Below, piece after piece: positions 34,384 through 43,139 of a stretch of DNA of 64,000 bases. Origin of the DNA: CAYJEQ01 sp964371155 (GTDB taxonomy: Bacteria; Bacillota; Clostridia; Oscillospirales; Ruminococcaceae); the NCBI GenBank assembly GCA_964371155.1, contig CAYJLI010000002.1:62001-126000 (forward strand), given 5' to 3'. The position numbers and the translations under genes were made by a program. The notes under the pieces were generated by a model that saw nothing but the letters and a program-made list of their open reading frames with translations, was not told the DNA's origin and ran no database searches. Numbering within the stretch: the first letter of the stretch is position 1; each line of letters starts with the position of its first letter.

Positions 34384-34761
34384 TTAAATTAAAATTGAAT
34401 CAGTCTTTAACTCGTCAAACTGAATGCCTGCTATATTTACATTAACTCTTGCAACAGCAATTCCTGTCATATTCTGAACCGCCTCTTTAACAGAAAGCTG
34501 TATTTTTCCAGCAACATCCGGTATACGTGCACCGTTTTTAAGTTTCACATGCACATCAATAACAGCAACATCATCTGTAAGATTAATTATTATAGAACGA
34601 GCTGTTTGTTTCTTTATTAACCAACCCTTGATATTCGTTGTAAATGGAGCTAAATCCGCTACTCCATCAATTTCTTTGACAGCAGTACCTGTGATTGTAG
34701 CTATTACTTCTCGGGAGATCCGAAGACTTCCAGATGGTTGCTTAATTTCATTATTTAACAT
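34384..34761 (-). CDS. Asp23/Gls24 family envelope stress protein
   Basis: This 125-residue protein of the YqhY/Asp23 type begins with GSLRISREVIATITGTAVKEIDGVADL and has VAVIDVHVKLKNGARIPDVAGKIQLSVKEAVQNMTG, both family hallmarks. The role is not settled: Bacillus YqhY has been linked to control of acetyl-CoA carboxylase, Staphylococcus Asp23 to the envelope. It is just upstream of nusB as in Bacillus, but accB and accC, its partners there, are absent from this window. Confidence 0.92.
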   Translation of the reverse strand: MLNNEIKQPSGSLRISREVIATITGTAVKEIDGVADLAPFTTNIKGWLIKKQTARSIIINLTDDVAVIDVHVKLKNGARIPDVAGKIQLSVKEAVQNMTGIAVARVNVNIAGIQFDELKTDSILI

Positions 34762-34947
34762 ATAAAAAACCTCAATTCATTTTTTTATAAATAACTTTTA
34801 AAAATTGTTTTAGTCTCAAAACTATTATAACACAAATTTAAATCTAAACAAGCTATATTTGCAATTTTTAACACCATTTAATGAAAATATACATAAAAAA
34901 CACTAATAATATACATTTTGTATATGATAGTAAATATCCTTACTTTT

Positions 34948-34997
34948 TTTATACAGACTGAGCTGCCCCCAGTTGGGAACAGCTCAGTCTGTATAAA
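34948..34997. repeat. Strong 18-bp hairpin between spoIIIAH and the Asp23 gene
   Basis: Bases 34948-34965 pair exactly with 34980-34997 around a 14-base loop. A T tract precedes and an A tract follows it on the plus strand, the reverse of a standard terminator on both strands. It may still act as a terminator of spoIIIA or as an RNA-processing/stability element. The rest of the 282-base gap is AT-rich with nothing recognisable. Confidence 0.55.
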
Positions 34998-35043
34998 AGG
35001 CTTAAGTTTATAAATATTATTGATTTTATATTAAACCACTATA

Positions 35044-35580
35044 TCAATTGTTTATTTCAATAATTGATACATTACTACTTGATACGGGAGTTTCTTTAGC
35101 AATTATATCCCAAATTTGCACGCTTTCTTCTTCCAATAAACCAGCTGTTTTAACTATGACATCAACCCTCTCTGTATCATAATATACCATACAGTCGGTA
35201 AATCCTTTAGCCTTAAGTAGATTTTCTATCTTACCCTCAATTTCAATTGACTGCGCAAGTTCTGTCGCTCTGAGTGCAAGCTCAGCTTTTTGTTCAACTG
35301 GAAGGGCTGCGTCTGAAAGCATTGCAGCAAGTGTTGCTGTTGCTTCATCCCTTGACTTAGTTCTCGACATCTTTGCCTCTGCAAAATATGCTTCACTTTC
35401 CTCAACTTCTTCTGCAGTACCTACATATTTTGCATCACCGTAATTTTTCACTTCCTCAGCAGTCGTTGCGGCTATTTCAGTTGCAATGTCACCATATTGC
35501 CAGTTTAGATAAACAGCAACTCCTAGCCCTAAGACTAATGTAGCAAGCACAATCTGTCTTTTTCCTAAAATCATATTCAT
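35044..35580 (-). CDS. spoIIIAH: Stage III sporulation protein AH
   Basis: This mother-cell membrane protein has its outer domain in the intermembrane space, where it meets forespore SpoIIQ to form the channel (feeding tube). One N-terminal membrane segment (ILGKRQIVLATLVLGLGVAV, about 4-23) precedes a helical linker and a C-terminal EscJ/PrgK-like ring-building domain (EIEGKIENLLKAKGFTDCMVYYDTERVDVIVKT, in pieces). 178 residues, shorter than the Bacillus protein of about 218, mainly in the linker. GGAGGT site. Last gene of the operon. Confidence 0.96.
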   Translation of the reverse strand: MNMILGKRQIVLATLVLGLGVAVYLNWQYGDIATEIAATTAEEVKNYGDAKYVGTAEEVEESEAYFAEAKMSRTKSRDEATATLAAMLSDAALPVEQKAELALRATELAQSIEIEGKIENLLKAKGFTDCMVYYDTERVDVIVKTAGLLEEESVQIWDIIAKETPVSSSNVSIIEINN

Positions 35581-35603
35581 AATTGACCTCCGTTATTGTA
35601 TAT

Positions 35604-36158
35604 TTATTTTACCACATAAACCTTTGTGGATGATAAATTAAGCGCTGTTGTAACTACTTCTGTAATTCGATGTTGTATAACTACATCGTCTCCCCCTTCA
35701 CAAACCACTACCACCCCTTTTATAGCTGGCTCTACCTGTTTTTGTATCAATCCTTTTTCTTCACCATTTTCATCTTCTATTAATATATAGCTCTCTTCCG
35801 TATTATCACTCTGTTGTATTCTTGTGTAAACTTCTCCATTTGTATCTTCTGTCAGATCGGTACTGTACTTTTCTTCAGTAGCATAAATATACTCTATACC
35901 TCCTTCCAAAGTAACCATTACAGTTGTTTCACCCACTCCATCTATTGATGATATCAGTTGTGTAAGTTTATGCTCCAAGTCTTCTGTATATTCCATTGTT
36001 GTAATTGTTTTTTCTGTTTCAATTACTGTATCACTTTCATCTCCATTTGGTATTATAATTAATAAAATTAAACATAATATGGCAATATATATTGCATAGT
36101 TTGTCTTATCATTTTGCTTTAAAAGTATTTTTGCTTTATTTTTAATTTCCGTTATCAT
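35604..36158 (-). CDS. spoIIIAG: Stage III sporulation protein AG
   Basis: This single-pass membrane protein forms a large ring in the SpoIIIA-SpoIIQ channel. It has one membrane segment at about 22-37 (YAIYIAILCLILLIII), an acidic linker, a ring-building motif domain starting with LEHKLTQLISSIDGVGETTVMVTLEGG and the C-terminal GVVVVCEGGDDVVIQHRITEVVTTAL. 184 residues. Its start overlaps the spoIIIAF end by 17 bases, so translation is coupled. Confidence 0.96.
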   Translation of the reverse strand: MITEIKNKAKILLKQNDKTNYAIYIAILCLILLIIIPNGDESDTVIETEKTITTMEYTEDLEHKLTQLISSIDGVGETTVMVTLEGGIEYIYATEEKYSTDLTEDTNGEVYTRIQQSDNTEESYILIEDENGEEKGLIQKQVEPAIKGVVVVCEGGDDVVIQHRITEVVTTALNLSSTKVYVVK

Positions 36159-36642
36159 CTAATCTCTCCCGACTATATATAATCTCAACAGGTAATTCCA
36201 ATTCATCTATTAGTCTGAATCGGATCTCACTCTCCCTACTCTTATACACTTCGTTTAATGTAAGAACAATCTTAGTAATGTGTATGCTCAATTCCTCTGT
36301 AGTATTAATAAAAATTTGAAAATGAGCATTCTCTATTTCTAATACAGAGAGTTCGTTTAAAAGCAAGTTTTCCATTTGCATAGCGGCTTGTTCATTTAAT
36401 ATTCTATTAGTTAAGTCAATTGCATCCTCATATAAGACTTCACTTTCTACACTTAAAACTTCTATGCTATCGGTGCCACTTAAAAGCACTTTAACTGGTG
36501 AAAAAATTACTATTACAAAGAATACGCCTACCACAGTTTTTATTAATTTATTCATACTTGATTCAGGCATTATAACAGTTAGAATCCCTACTGCTATTGC
36601 AGCTGCACATATCGAAAACGCCCATTCTCTAATTATATCCAT
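36142..36642 (-). CDS. spoIIIAF: Stage III sporulation protein AF
   Basis: This protein has two N-terminal membrane segments (about 5-25 and 34-52; MDIIREWAFSICAAAIAVG is the typical start) and a soluble C-terminal domain of the ring-building type. Start ATG 36642 shares its A with the TGA stop of spoIIIAE (TGATG overlap), a clear sign of coupled translation; longer in-frame starts lie inside spoIIIAE. 166 residues, somewhat shorter than in Bacillus (206). It is a component of the SpoIIIA channel; its exact task is unclear. Confidence 0.94.
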   Translation of the reverse strand: MDIIREWAFSICAAAIAVGILTVIMPESSMNKLIKTVVGVFFVIVIFSPVKVLLSGTDSIEVLSVESEVLYEDAIDLTNRILNEQAAMQMENLLLNELSVLEIENAHFQIFINTTEELSIHITKIVLTLNEVYKSRESEIRFRLIDELELPVEIIYSRERLDDNGN

Positions 36643-37787
36643 CACACTGCTCCCATACTTGTCATGATAACTATTGCAGTAGATACTGTAATGAGTAAAA
36701 TTATACATAACAATATTGAAATCAGTACACCTAAAACAGTTGCAATGGATGATAACGTCTGAGGAAGTTGATTTATTCTAAGTACTTCACCCAAATATGA
36801 AGCAATACTTACTGTAACATACCAAATAACAACTCTTACAATTATTGGTAAAAATGTGATTACAGCAATAAAAATGCCAAATGCTCCTATTGTAGATTTT
36901 ACTATTCCAATATATCCTCTTGTGGCCATAAAAGCATCTGAAAGTGCGGAACCAATGACTGGAACAAAGCTTCCTATTACAAATTTTGTTGTCTTTGCAG
37001 TCACACTGTCTGCACTACTTCCTACTAAAGTTTGTATTGTCAAAAATCCAAGCAATATACTCATCACAAAACCTAAAGACCATTGTATAACTTTTTTAAT
37101 ACTTTGAGACACTTTACTTAAAGACAGATACCCAGGAACAGTGTTACCAACAATACTAATTGCTAAAAATGTACCTAAAAAGGGAACAAAAAACGACTGT
37201 GCAATTATAGACATTATTTGGCATACAAAAAATAATATGGTTCCATATGCTGCACCGCTAATTCCTTGACCACCGGCAGTCATAATCCCACTTAAGACGG
37301 GTATTAATGAAAGCATAAAATTTGATGAATCGGCTATTGTTGAAGAAGCAAGTTTAATGCAATCAACAACTGGCTCCACAATAGCTGAGGCACAGCACAA
37401 TATGCAAATAACTGTAAATACCCAAGACAAATTCTCACTCATATAACCACTACTCAAGCACTCAGCAAACATGCACAAAATTACTATAGCTACAATGGAT
37501 GTGAGTATCTGCAACGGTTTATTGAGCTCGTCCAAAACAACATCCCAAGCAAAACTTATCATCTCCATAGGGTGCATATTTATAATTTCAGTTATACTAT
37601 AATTAATATTCGAGTCATAAATGTATTCTTTTGCTGCATTTGGCACTACATCCTCAAATTCCTCACCTATTTCAGCGATATATTCTTCCGCCTTTAGTAT
37701 ATCGAGTTGGATATCAGTTTGTGCATATGCTGTGTAAGAAGCAAATAAAATAACTATCATATAAATAAGAATTTTAATTTTCAGCAC
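36642..37787 (-). CDS. spoIIIAE: Stage III sporulation protein AE
   Basis: This multi-pass membrane protein of the SpoIIIA complex has an N-terminal signal segment (about 3-22), a soluble outer region and about seven membrane segments. The phrase SSTIADSSNFMLSLIPVLSGIMTAGG and the C-terminal LPIIVRVVIWYVTVSIASYLGEVL are family marks. The start is uncertain: GTG 37787 has AAGGA about 8 bases upstream, whereas ATG 37796 lies directly on that site. The former gives 381 residues. Confidence 0.94.
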   Translation of the reverse strand: MLKIKILIYMIVILFASYTAYAQTDIQLDILKAEEYIAEIGEEFEDVVPNAAKEYIYDSNINYSITEIINMHPMEMISFAWDVVLDELNKPLQILTSIVAIVILCMFAECLSSGYMSENLSWVFTVICILCCASAIVEPVVDCIKLASSTIADSSNFMLSLIPVLSGIMTAGGQGISGAAYGTILFFVCQIMSIIAQSFFVPFLGTFLAISIVGNTVPGYLSLSKVSQSIKKVIQWSLGFVMSILLGFLTIQTLVGSSADSVTAKTTKFVIGSFVPVIGSALSDAFMATRGYIGIVKSTIGAFGIFIAVITFLPIIVRVVIWYVTVSIASYLGEVLRINQLPQTLSSIATVLGVLISILLCIILLITVSTAIVIMTSMGAV

Positions 37788-37800
37788 GATGCACATCCTT

Positions 37801-38190
37801 TCAGAGTGAAATTAAGCTTGCCACAAGATCGAGTAAAGAAGTGAAAAGTGGTAAAGCAATAATTAAAATTGCTACCCTACCTGACATTTCTATTTTCGTT
37901 GCTATTGCTGAATTACCTGCGTCTTTACATACATCTACAGCCATTTGTGTTAAAAAACATATTCCAATTGATTTAAACAGTATGTCCACATATCCACCAC
38001 TCATATTTGCGGTATGTAACATTGCGCTCATAGTATCGATTATGGGCTCAATATGTTGTATAATTAAAAATAAAATCAGCAAACCTGAACATACAGAAAG
38101 AAGCATGCTATATTCTTTTTTATACTGTCCAAGTACTATGGCAAGCACTGCACCTATAATACCCACACCTACAATTTGTATAATATCCAT
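37801..38190 (-). CDS. spoIIIAD: Stage III sporulation protein AD
   Basis: This 129-residue membrane protein has four hydrophobic segments, starting DIIQIVGVGIIGAVLAIVL. It contains SIGICFLTQMAVDVCKDAGNSAIATKIE, typical of the AC/AD family, which is distantly like small export-apparatus proteins of type III secretion. It begins 3 bases after the spoIIIAC stop. Confidence 0.95.
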   Translation of the reverse strand: MDIIQIVGVGIIGAVLAIVLGQYKKEYSMLLSVCSGLLILFLIIQHIEPIIDTMSAMLHTANMSGGYVDILFKSIGICFLTQMAVDVCKDAGNSAIATKIEMSGRVAILIIALPLFTSLLDLVASLISL

Positions 38191-38193
38191 ATA

Positions 38194-38388
38194 CTACAAC
38201 CCAAAAAGCGACTTTATAGTGTCAAACAAGCGACTAATCTCTTGTATTACAATCATTAAGACTACAATTAAGCCTGTTAATGTTGTCATCATTGCTTGTT
38301 CTTCCCTACCTGAGCGAATTAACACCTGATTTAAAACAGAAACGATAATACCTATTGCTGCAATTCTAAATATTAAATCTACATCCAT
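38194..38388 (-). CDS. spoIIIAC: Stage III sporulation protein AC
   Basis: This 64-residue membrane protein has two hydrophobic helices separated by the conserved VLNQVLIRSGREEQAMMTTL-type loop. It is a small partner of SpoIIIAD in the SpoIIIA complex. AAAGGAATT site; usual length 65-68. Confidence 0.95.
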   Translation of the reverse strand: MDVDLIFRIAAIGIIVSVLNQVLIRSGREEQAMMTTLTGLIVVLMIVIQEISRLFDTIKSLFGL

Positions 38389-38410
38389 ACAATTTAAATT
38401 CCTTTCGCAT

Positions 38411-38914
38411 TTATATCGTCAAAATAAATACTCCAAGTCCGCTTGTCAGTCCTAAAGTAGTGTACATTTCAGCATATTGATTTTTTTCATTTTTTGCCGT
38501 TTCAAGTCTAATTGCCAAAGAATCTTTCGCAGTATTAATTGCAGCGAGTTGCACTGAGGTTATATAGCTCCCCAAAGTCTTACTTAGCAAGAAAATAATC
38601 TCTTTTTCCTCATCATTTAATAAGCATTTACTTTCTTCTAAGGATTTCTTTATTGAAAATTCGAATGAATTACCCATAGACATATAATTTGAAGTAAATC
38701 TAATAAAGTCCAGTTCCCGAAAGGCATCTATATTTGAAATAGTTTCAAAGAGTAAAACAAGTGGCTTTTTGCTTGATTTTAACTGCTCAAAAAGAAATGT
38801 AAGAAAGTGTATCGTTTTCTCTATTTCTCTTACTCTTAGTTGTAGCTTTTTTGCCTTCCCAATCCCAATCAGTGCTATGCAGACTGAAATTATTGCCGAA
38901 ATCATTAATCTCAT
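38411..38914 (-). CDS. spoIIIAB: Stage III sporulation protein AB
   Basis: This 167-residue protein has an N-terminal membrane segment (about 2-21) and a helical body resembling GspF-type assembly proteins, ending in a second hydrophobic stretch (TTLGLTSGLGVFILTI). Family marks are REIEKTIHFLTFLFEQL and the end of the protein. Its first 42 codons lie inside the 3' end of spoIIIAA in another frame, an unusually long overlap (128 bases). ATG 38914 uses GAGGTG 10 bases upstream. Confidence 0.93.
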   Translation of the reverse strand: MRLMISAIISVCIALIGIGKAKKLQLRVREIEKTIHFLTFLFEQLKSSKKPLVLLFETISNIDAFRELDFIRFTSNYMSMGNSFEFSIKKSLEESKCLLNDEEKEIIFLLSKTLGSYITSVQLAAINTAKDSLAIRLETAKNEKNQYAEMYTTLGLTSGLGVFILTI

Positions 38915-39857
38915 TATTCATTTGCACCTCTTTTATCCATTCAATTTCCCCAGGAGCTAAAGATTTTTTTAGCATCACTACATATCTAAATGCCCCGCTA
39001 TTGAGTAATTCTTTAATCACAGTACGTGTATGTATGTCATACTCACTCCCTGCATGCGCTGTCGTTATAATTGTCACACCACCGCTAAAACCCTCTGCAA
39101 GCGCCTTCACTTCATCTCTGCTACCAGCTTCGTCACAAATTATAACATCCGGCGATAGTGTTCTAAGTGCTCTCAAAATTCCCTTTGATTTTTCTGTGCT
39201 TAACATGAGATCAGTACAGCTACCAATATCAAATACACTCTTATTTTTGCAATACCCTGACAACTCCCCACGTTCATCTATCATTGAAACATTGTAGTGT
39301 TTTCCGTTTATACCATTTGAGAGTATTCTTGATATATCTCTTAAAATTGTAGTTTTGCCACATGATGGTGGCGAGACTATCAATACCCCAGAAAGAGAAT
39401 CTATAAATATACTATTTACAAGCTCCTCCCCACATCCTATTGCCTCACGGGCAATTCTTATGTTAAGCGATGTAATGTCTCTCACGCCAAAGCTTTCATC
39501 ATCATACTGAAAATCACCACTTATACCAATTCTATGACCACCATTTGTGGTAATAAATCCTTCTTTGATTTGATTTTCGTATGTATGAAATGAATAAAAA
39601 GAAATTTTCTTAAATATGTCCCAAACTTCATTTTGCGTTACTTTAGGTATATCATTATTAATAGTTTTTACAATACAGCTTTTTCTTCCAATAAATAACA
39701 TTTCACTGCTTAACCTTAGTGCGACAGGAGAATTTATTCTAAGCCTGATTTCCATTAATGAATTAAATTGGTTTTTACTAAGTTTAGATATAGCATCTGT
39801 TATCCAGAGTGGAAGAAAAGTAAATATTTCACTTTTTATTCTATCTTCATGGTACAT
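38787..39857 (-). CDS. spoIIIAA: Stage III sporulation protein AA (ATPase)
   Basis: This is the AAA-type secretion ATPase of the SpoIIIA channel, on the mother-cell side of the membrane. Family marks are the N-terminal EIRLRINSPVALR, Walker A SPPSCGKTT near 162-170, DERGELSG and the Walker B region SPDVIICDEAGSRDEV. I chose ATG 39857 (AAAGGAAGTG 5 bases upstream), giving 356 residues. About 40 residues at the C-terminus, rich in Lys, Arg and Asn, extend beyond the conserved domain and are encoded in the overlap with spoIIIAB. First gene of the operon. Confidence 0.95.
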   Translation of the reverse strand: MYHEDRIKSEIFTFLPLWITDAISKLSKNQFNSLMEIRLRINSPVALRLSSEMLFIGRKSCIVKTINNDIPKVTQNEVWDIFKKISFYSFHTYENQIKEGFITTNGGHRIGISGDFQYDDESFGVRDITSLNIRIAREAIGCGEELVNSIFIDSLSGVLIVSPPSCGKTTILRDISRILSNGINGKHYNVSMIDERGELSGYCKNKSVFDIGSCTDLMLSTEKSKGILRALRTLSPDVIICDEAGSRDEVKALAEGFSGGVTIITTAHAGSEYDIHTRTVIKELLNSGAFRYVVMLKKSLAPGEIEWIKEVQMNNEINDFGNNFSLHSTDWDWEGKKATTKSKRNRENDTLSYISF

Positions 39858-39963
39858 ATTTTCACTTCCTTTCTCCCATATCCAATTCATATTATGGTTT
39901 GTCCTTATTTAGAACATTAAATGTATAAAATCTAATAATCATAGACTTATTTATATAAAGCAA

Positions 39964-40001
39964 AATGCGGAATGATATCAAAAATGATATCATTCCGCAT
40001 T
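39964..40001 (-). terminator. Intrinsic terminator of the thioesterase gene
   Basis: A perfect 17-bp stem (39964-39980 with 39985-40001) has a 4-base loop. It lies downstream of the thioesterase gene and upstream of spoIIIAA, so it isolates the sporulation operon from read-through. Confidence 0.85.
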
Positions 40002-40020
40002 GTTAATCAACACTAATATT

Positions 40021-40407
40021 TTATTTCACACTTTTTTGTGCAGTCTTCATCATAAATTTTTCACTGTTAATTATAAATCTCGTGTGCGTTCCCTCACCTA
40101 TAATTCCAGCATGATCACTGGCACTTACTTTAAACTCAACTTTTTTTTCGTCAAAATATGTGATTTGAGCAGTTGCTTCTACTCTGCAACCAATTGGTGT
40201 AGCACTGATATGCGAAGTGGATATATGACCTCCCACGGTTGTATATCCTTCTTTTAAGTCTGCCTCAACACATTTTGATGCTGCGTTCTCCATGAGTGCA
40301 ATCATCATAGGCGTTGAAAAAACTTCTACATTACCACTACCTACCGCAGTGGCAATATTGGTTTTGTCAACAACTATTTCAGCAATATATTTTTGTCCAA
40401 TCTGCAT
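40021..40407 (-). CDS. Hotdog-fold thioesterase, FlK-like
   Basis: This 128-residue single-domain protein of the fluoroacetyl-CoA-thioesterase-like family has the triad Thr in FSTPMMIALME, the Glu of that phrase and His in VGGHISTSH. These positions match Thr, Glu and His of FlK. Relatives in anaerobes hydrolyse short acyl-CoA or act in unknown detoxification; the substrate here cannot be stated. ATG 40407 is set by AAGGTGG 8 bases upstream. It lies 81 bases after clpC. Confidence 0.85.
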   Translation of the reverse strand: MQIGQKYIAEIVVDKTNIATAVGSGNVEVFSTPMMIALMENAASKCVEADLKEGYTTVGGHISTSHISATPIGCRVEATAQITYFDEKKVEFKVSASDHAGIIGEGTHTRFIINSEKFMMKTAQKSVK

Positions 40408-40488
40408 ATTTACAACCACCTTATATTTTAAATTAATTTTCATATTTATTATATATTTAAAAAATAAAAAAGTAAATACTTATTTAAT

Positions 40489-42945
40489 CTAATTTACAGA
40501 TACAATAATTTTTTTGTCTTTAATATTGCAGTAAACCTTCCCTCCTTTTTTTATTTTTTTATTAATTAGCATTTCTGCAATTTCGTCTTCAATTTCTTTT
40601 TGAATTTTTCGCCTTATTGGTCTTGCTCCGTATCCTTCAGTATGTGAATGTTCTGAAATATTATCAATTACAGCATTACTGTATGTTAGTTCAACATCAA
40701 ACTCTTTTAATTTATCAGACACTTCATGTAGTAACTTTGAAGTAATGAGATTTAAATCCTTTTTGTTTAGTATATGAAAAACCACAATATCGTCAACTCT
40801 GTTTAAGAATTCAGGACGAAATACATTTTTCAACTCTTTCAAAATCTGCTTTTTCACCTCTTCATCTCTGGCATCCATCTTATCTTCTCTGTAAAACCCT
40901 AATGTTTTGCTGTCAGTTATATATTTGGCACCTACATTTGAAGTCATAATAATCAAAGCATTTTTAAATGATACCGTCCTACCTTGACTGTCGGTGAGTA
41001 TGCCATCTTCAAGAATTTGCAACATAAGATTAAAGATGTCCGGATGTGCTTTTTCTATTTCATCAAAAAGCAGGACACTATATGGTCTCCTGCGAATTTT
41101 TTCAGTGAGCTTCCCCCCTTCTTCATATCCAACATATCCCGGGGGTGAACCGATAAGCTTGGAAACATCATGCTTATCCATATACTCGGACATGTCAAAT
41201 CTTATAATAGCCTTCTCCGTGCCAAAAAGCTCTTTGGTTAATACTTTTGAAAGTTCCGTTTTTCCCACTCCAGTGGGGCCTAAAAAAATAAATGAACCTA
41301 TTGGGCGCTGAGGGTCATTCAGACCAACTCTTCCTCTTCGTATTGCTCTTGATATGGACATTATTGCTTCATCTTGCCCAATAATGCTATTTTTTAGATT
41401 ATTTTCAAGGTTTAATAGCTTTTCCCCTTGTTCTTGATTTATCGCTGTTATTTCAATTCCAGTATTAATTGAAATTATATTTGAAATATCCTCAGCGGAC
41501 ACTTCTTTTTCATATCTTTGAACTGAGTCACCTATAATATTAATTTTACTATTTAATTTTTCCTTAAGATCACTTTCCCTATCTCTTAACTGTGCCGCAA
41601 GCTCAAAATCTTGAGAATTTATTGCTGCTTCTTTTTCTTCTTTAATACTCTTTAAATCGTCTTCAAGTTCTCTTTGGTCAGTTGGGGTACTAAATGCCCC
41701 CAGTTTAATCTTCGAAGCTGCTTCATCAATTAGATCAATCGCTTTATCTGGCAAAAACCTGTCGGGCAAATAGCGAAGCGATAGCTTTACAGCCGCAACA
41801 ATCGCCTCATCTGTAATTTTTATCTTGTGATGAGCTTCATATTTATTTTTTAAACCTCTTAAAATTTCTATTGCTTCCTGTTCGCTTGGCTCTTTAATAT
41901 TTACACCTTGAAACCTTCGCTCTAAAGCACTATCTTTTTCAATATTCTTTCTATATTCATCCGTCGTTGTTGCACCTATTAATTGCAATTCTCCTCTCGC
42001 AAGTTGAGGTTTTAGTATATTTGCCGCATCAACCGCCCCCTCAGCTGCACCAATCCCCATAATATTATGAATTTCATCAACAAATAATATGACATTACCC
42101 GCAGTAATCACTTCAGAGATAACTGTTTTTATGCGCTCTTCAAAATCACCTCTATACTTTGTCCCTGCAACCATACTCGGTAGGTCAAGCGAAACCACTC
42201 TTTTGTTTTTGAGGTGCTCAGTGACATCATCATCAACTACTCGTTGAGCAAGTCCCTCAATTATCGCAGTTTTACCCACCCCAGCCTCACCTATTAAGCA
42301 AGGATTATTTTTATTTCTTCGAGAGAGAATTTGAATAACTTTATCTATCTCCTTCTCCCTACCTATTACAGGGTCAAGTTTATTAATTCTTGCTTGCTCT
42401 GTTAAATCGACGCTATATTTATCAAGTGCAGGAGTTTTAGTGTTTTGTGAACGCTGTGGCTTTGTCTGCATTTTTTTACTCCTATCATTATATACATTCA
42501 TTGGAGAGTTACCCAGCACTTCCCAGAGCCCTTTATAGACTATTTCTGGGTCGGTACCAAGTTCTCTTAAAAATCTTAAAGCGAAACAATCTATTTCTTT
42601 AATTATTGAAATTAAAATATGTTCTGTCCCAACATAACTATGCCCCATTCCCCTTGCTTCTGCAATGGACATTTCCAGTATTCGTTTGCATCTGGGGGTT
42701 AAATCATCCGGCGAAAGAATAGTTGATATTCCACTGCCAATAGTCCTTAAAAGTTGTGCCCTTAAATCAGTAGCAGTAATTCCTTTACTTTTAAGTATAG
42801 TGTATGCCACGCCAGTGCCTTCTTTTGCAAGTCCATACAGAAGATGTTCACTCCCAATATAGGTGTGTCCCATTGATGAAGCTTCCGAAATAGAAATATT
42901 TATTGCATTATTAGCCTTTTGTGTAAATCCATTAAATCGAAACAT
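40489..42945 (-). CDS. clpC: ATP-dependent Clp protease ATPase subunit ClpC
   Basis: This Hsp100 unfoldase feeds substrates to ClpP. It has a double N-terminal Clp repeat (about 1-145), a first AAA domain with GEAGVGKT (219-226), a middle coiled segment with a UVR-like motif (INSQDFELAAQLRDRESDL), and a second AAA domain with GPTGVGKTELSK and the ClpP-binding side. 818 residues is normal for ClpC. In Bacillus it lies behind ctsR-mcsA-mcsB; here it stands alone, and I see no CtsR-type repeat upstream. Site GTGGGGG before ATG. Confidence 0.96.
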   Translation of the reverse strand: MFRFNGFTQKANNAINISISEASSMGHTYIGSEHLLYGLAKEGTGVAYTILKSKGITATDLRAQLLRTIGSGISTILSPDDLTPRCKRILEMSIAEARGMGHSYVGTEHILISIIKEIDCFALRFLRELGTDPEIVYKGLWEVLGNSPMNVYNDRSKKMQTKPQRSQNTKTPALDKYSVDLTEQARINKLDPVIGREKEIDKVIQILSRRNKNNPCLIGEAGVGKTAIIEGLAQRVVDDDVTEHLKNKRVVSLDLPSMVAGTKYRGDFEERIKTVISEVITAGNVILFVDEIHNIMGIGAAEGAVDAANILKPQLARGELQLIGATTTDEYRKNIEKDSALERRFQGVNIKEPSEQEAIEILRGLKNKYEAHHKIKITDEAIVAAVKLSLRYLPDRFLPDKAIDLIDEAASKIKLGAFSTPTDQRELEDDLKSIKEEKEAAINSQDFELAAQLRDRESDLKEKLNSKINIIGDSVQRYEKEVSAEDISNIISINTGIEITAINQEQGEKLLNLENNLKNSIIGQDEAIMSISRAIRRGRVGLNDPQRPIGSFIFLGPTGVGKTELSKVLTKELFGTEKAIIRFDMSEYMDKHDVSKLIGSPPGYVGYEEGGKLTEKIRRRPYSVLLFDEIEKAHPDIFNLMLQILEDGILTDSQGRTVSFKNALIIMTSNVGAKYITDSKTLGFYREDKMDARDEEVKKQILKELKNVFRPEFLNRVDDIVVFHILNKKDLNLITSKLLHEVSDKLKEFDVELTYSNAVIDNISEHSHTEGYGARPIRRKIQKEIEDEIAEMLINKKIKKGGKVYCNIKDKKIIVSVN

Positions 42946-43139
42946 TCTTTTCCCCCACTTACATGTAGATAAAATAATTAGTAACTCTTTTTTCTTAATT
43001 TCATATTATATAATATTGTCAGCTAAATAGTGTTTATTCTTAAAATACAAACAAAAAAGAATTAAGCAAAAATAGCTGTAACCAAAATTCCCATTACAAC
43101 ATAGTATAGGATGAAATCACAATTAAGGAGGCTTTTTTT

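Noticed and set aside
39858..39963. Search for the SigE promoter of spoIIIAA
   Set aside because: Candidate -10 elements exist (for example CATAATAT on the minus strand) but none has an ATA at 16-18 bases, so I do not list a promoter.
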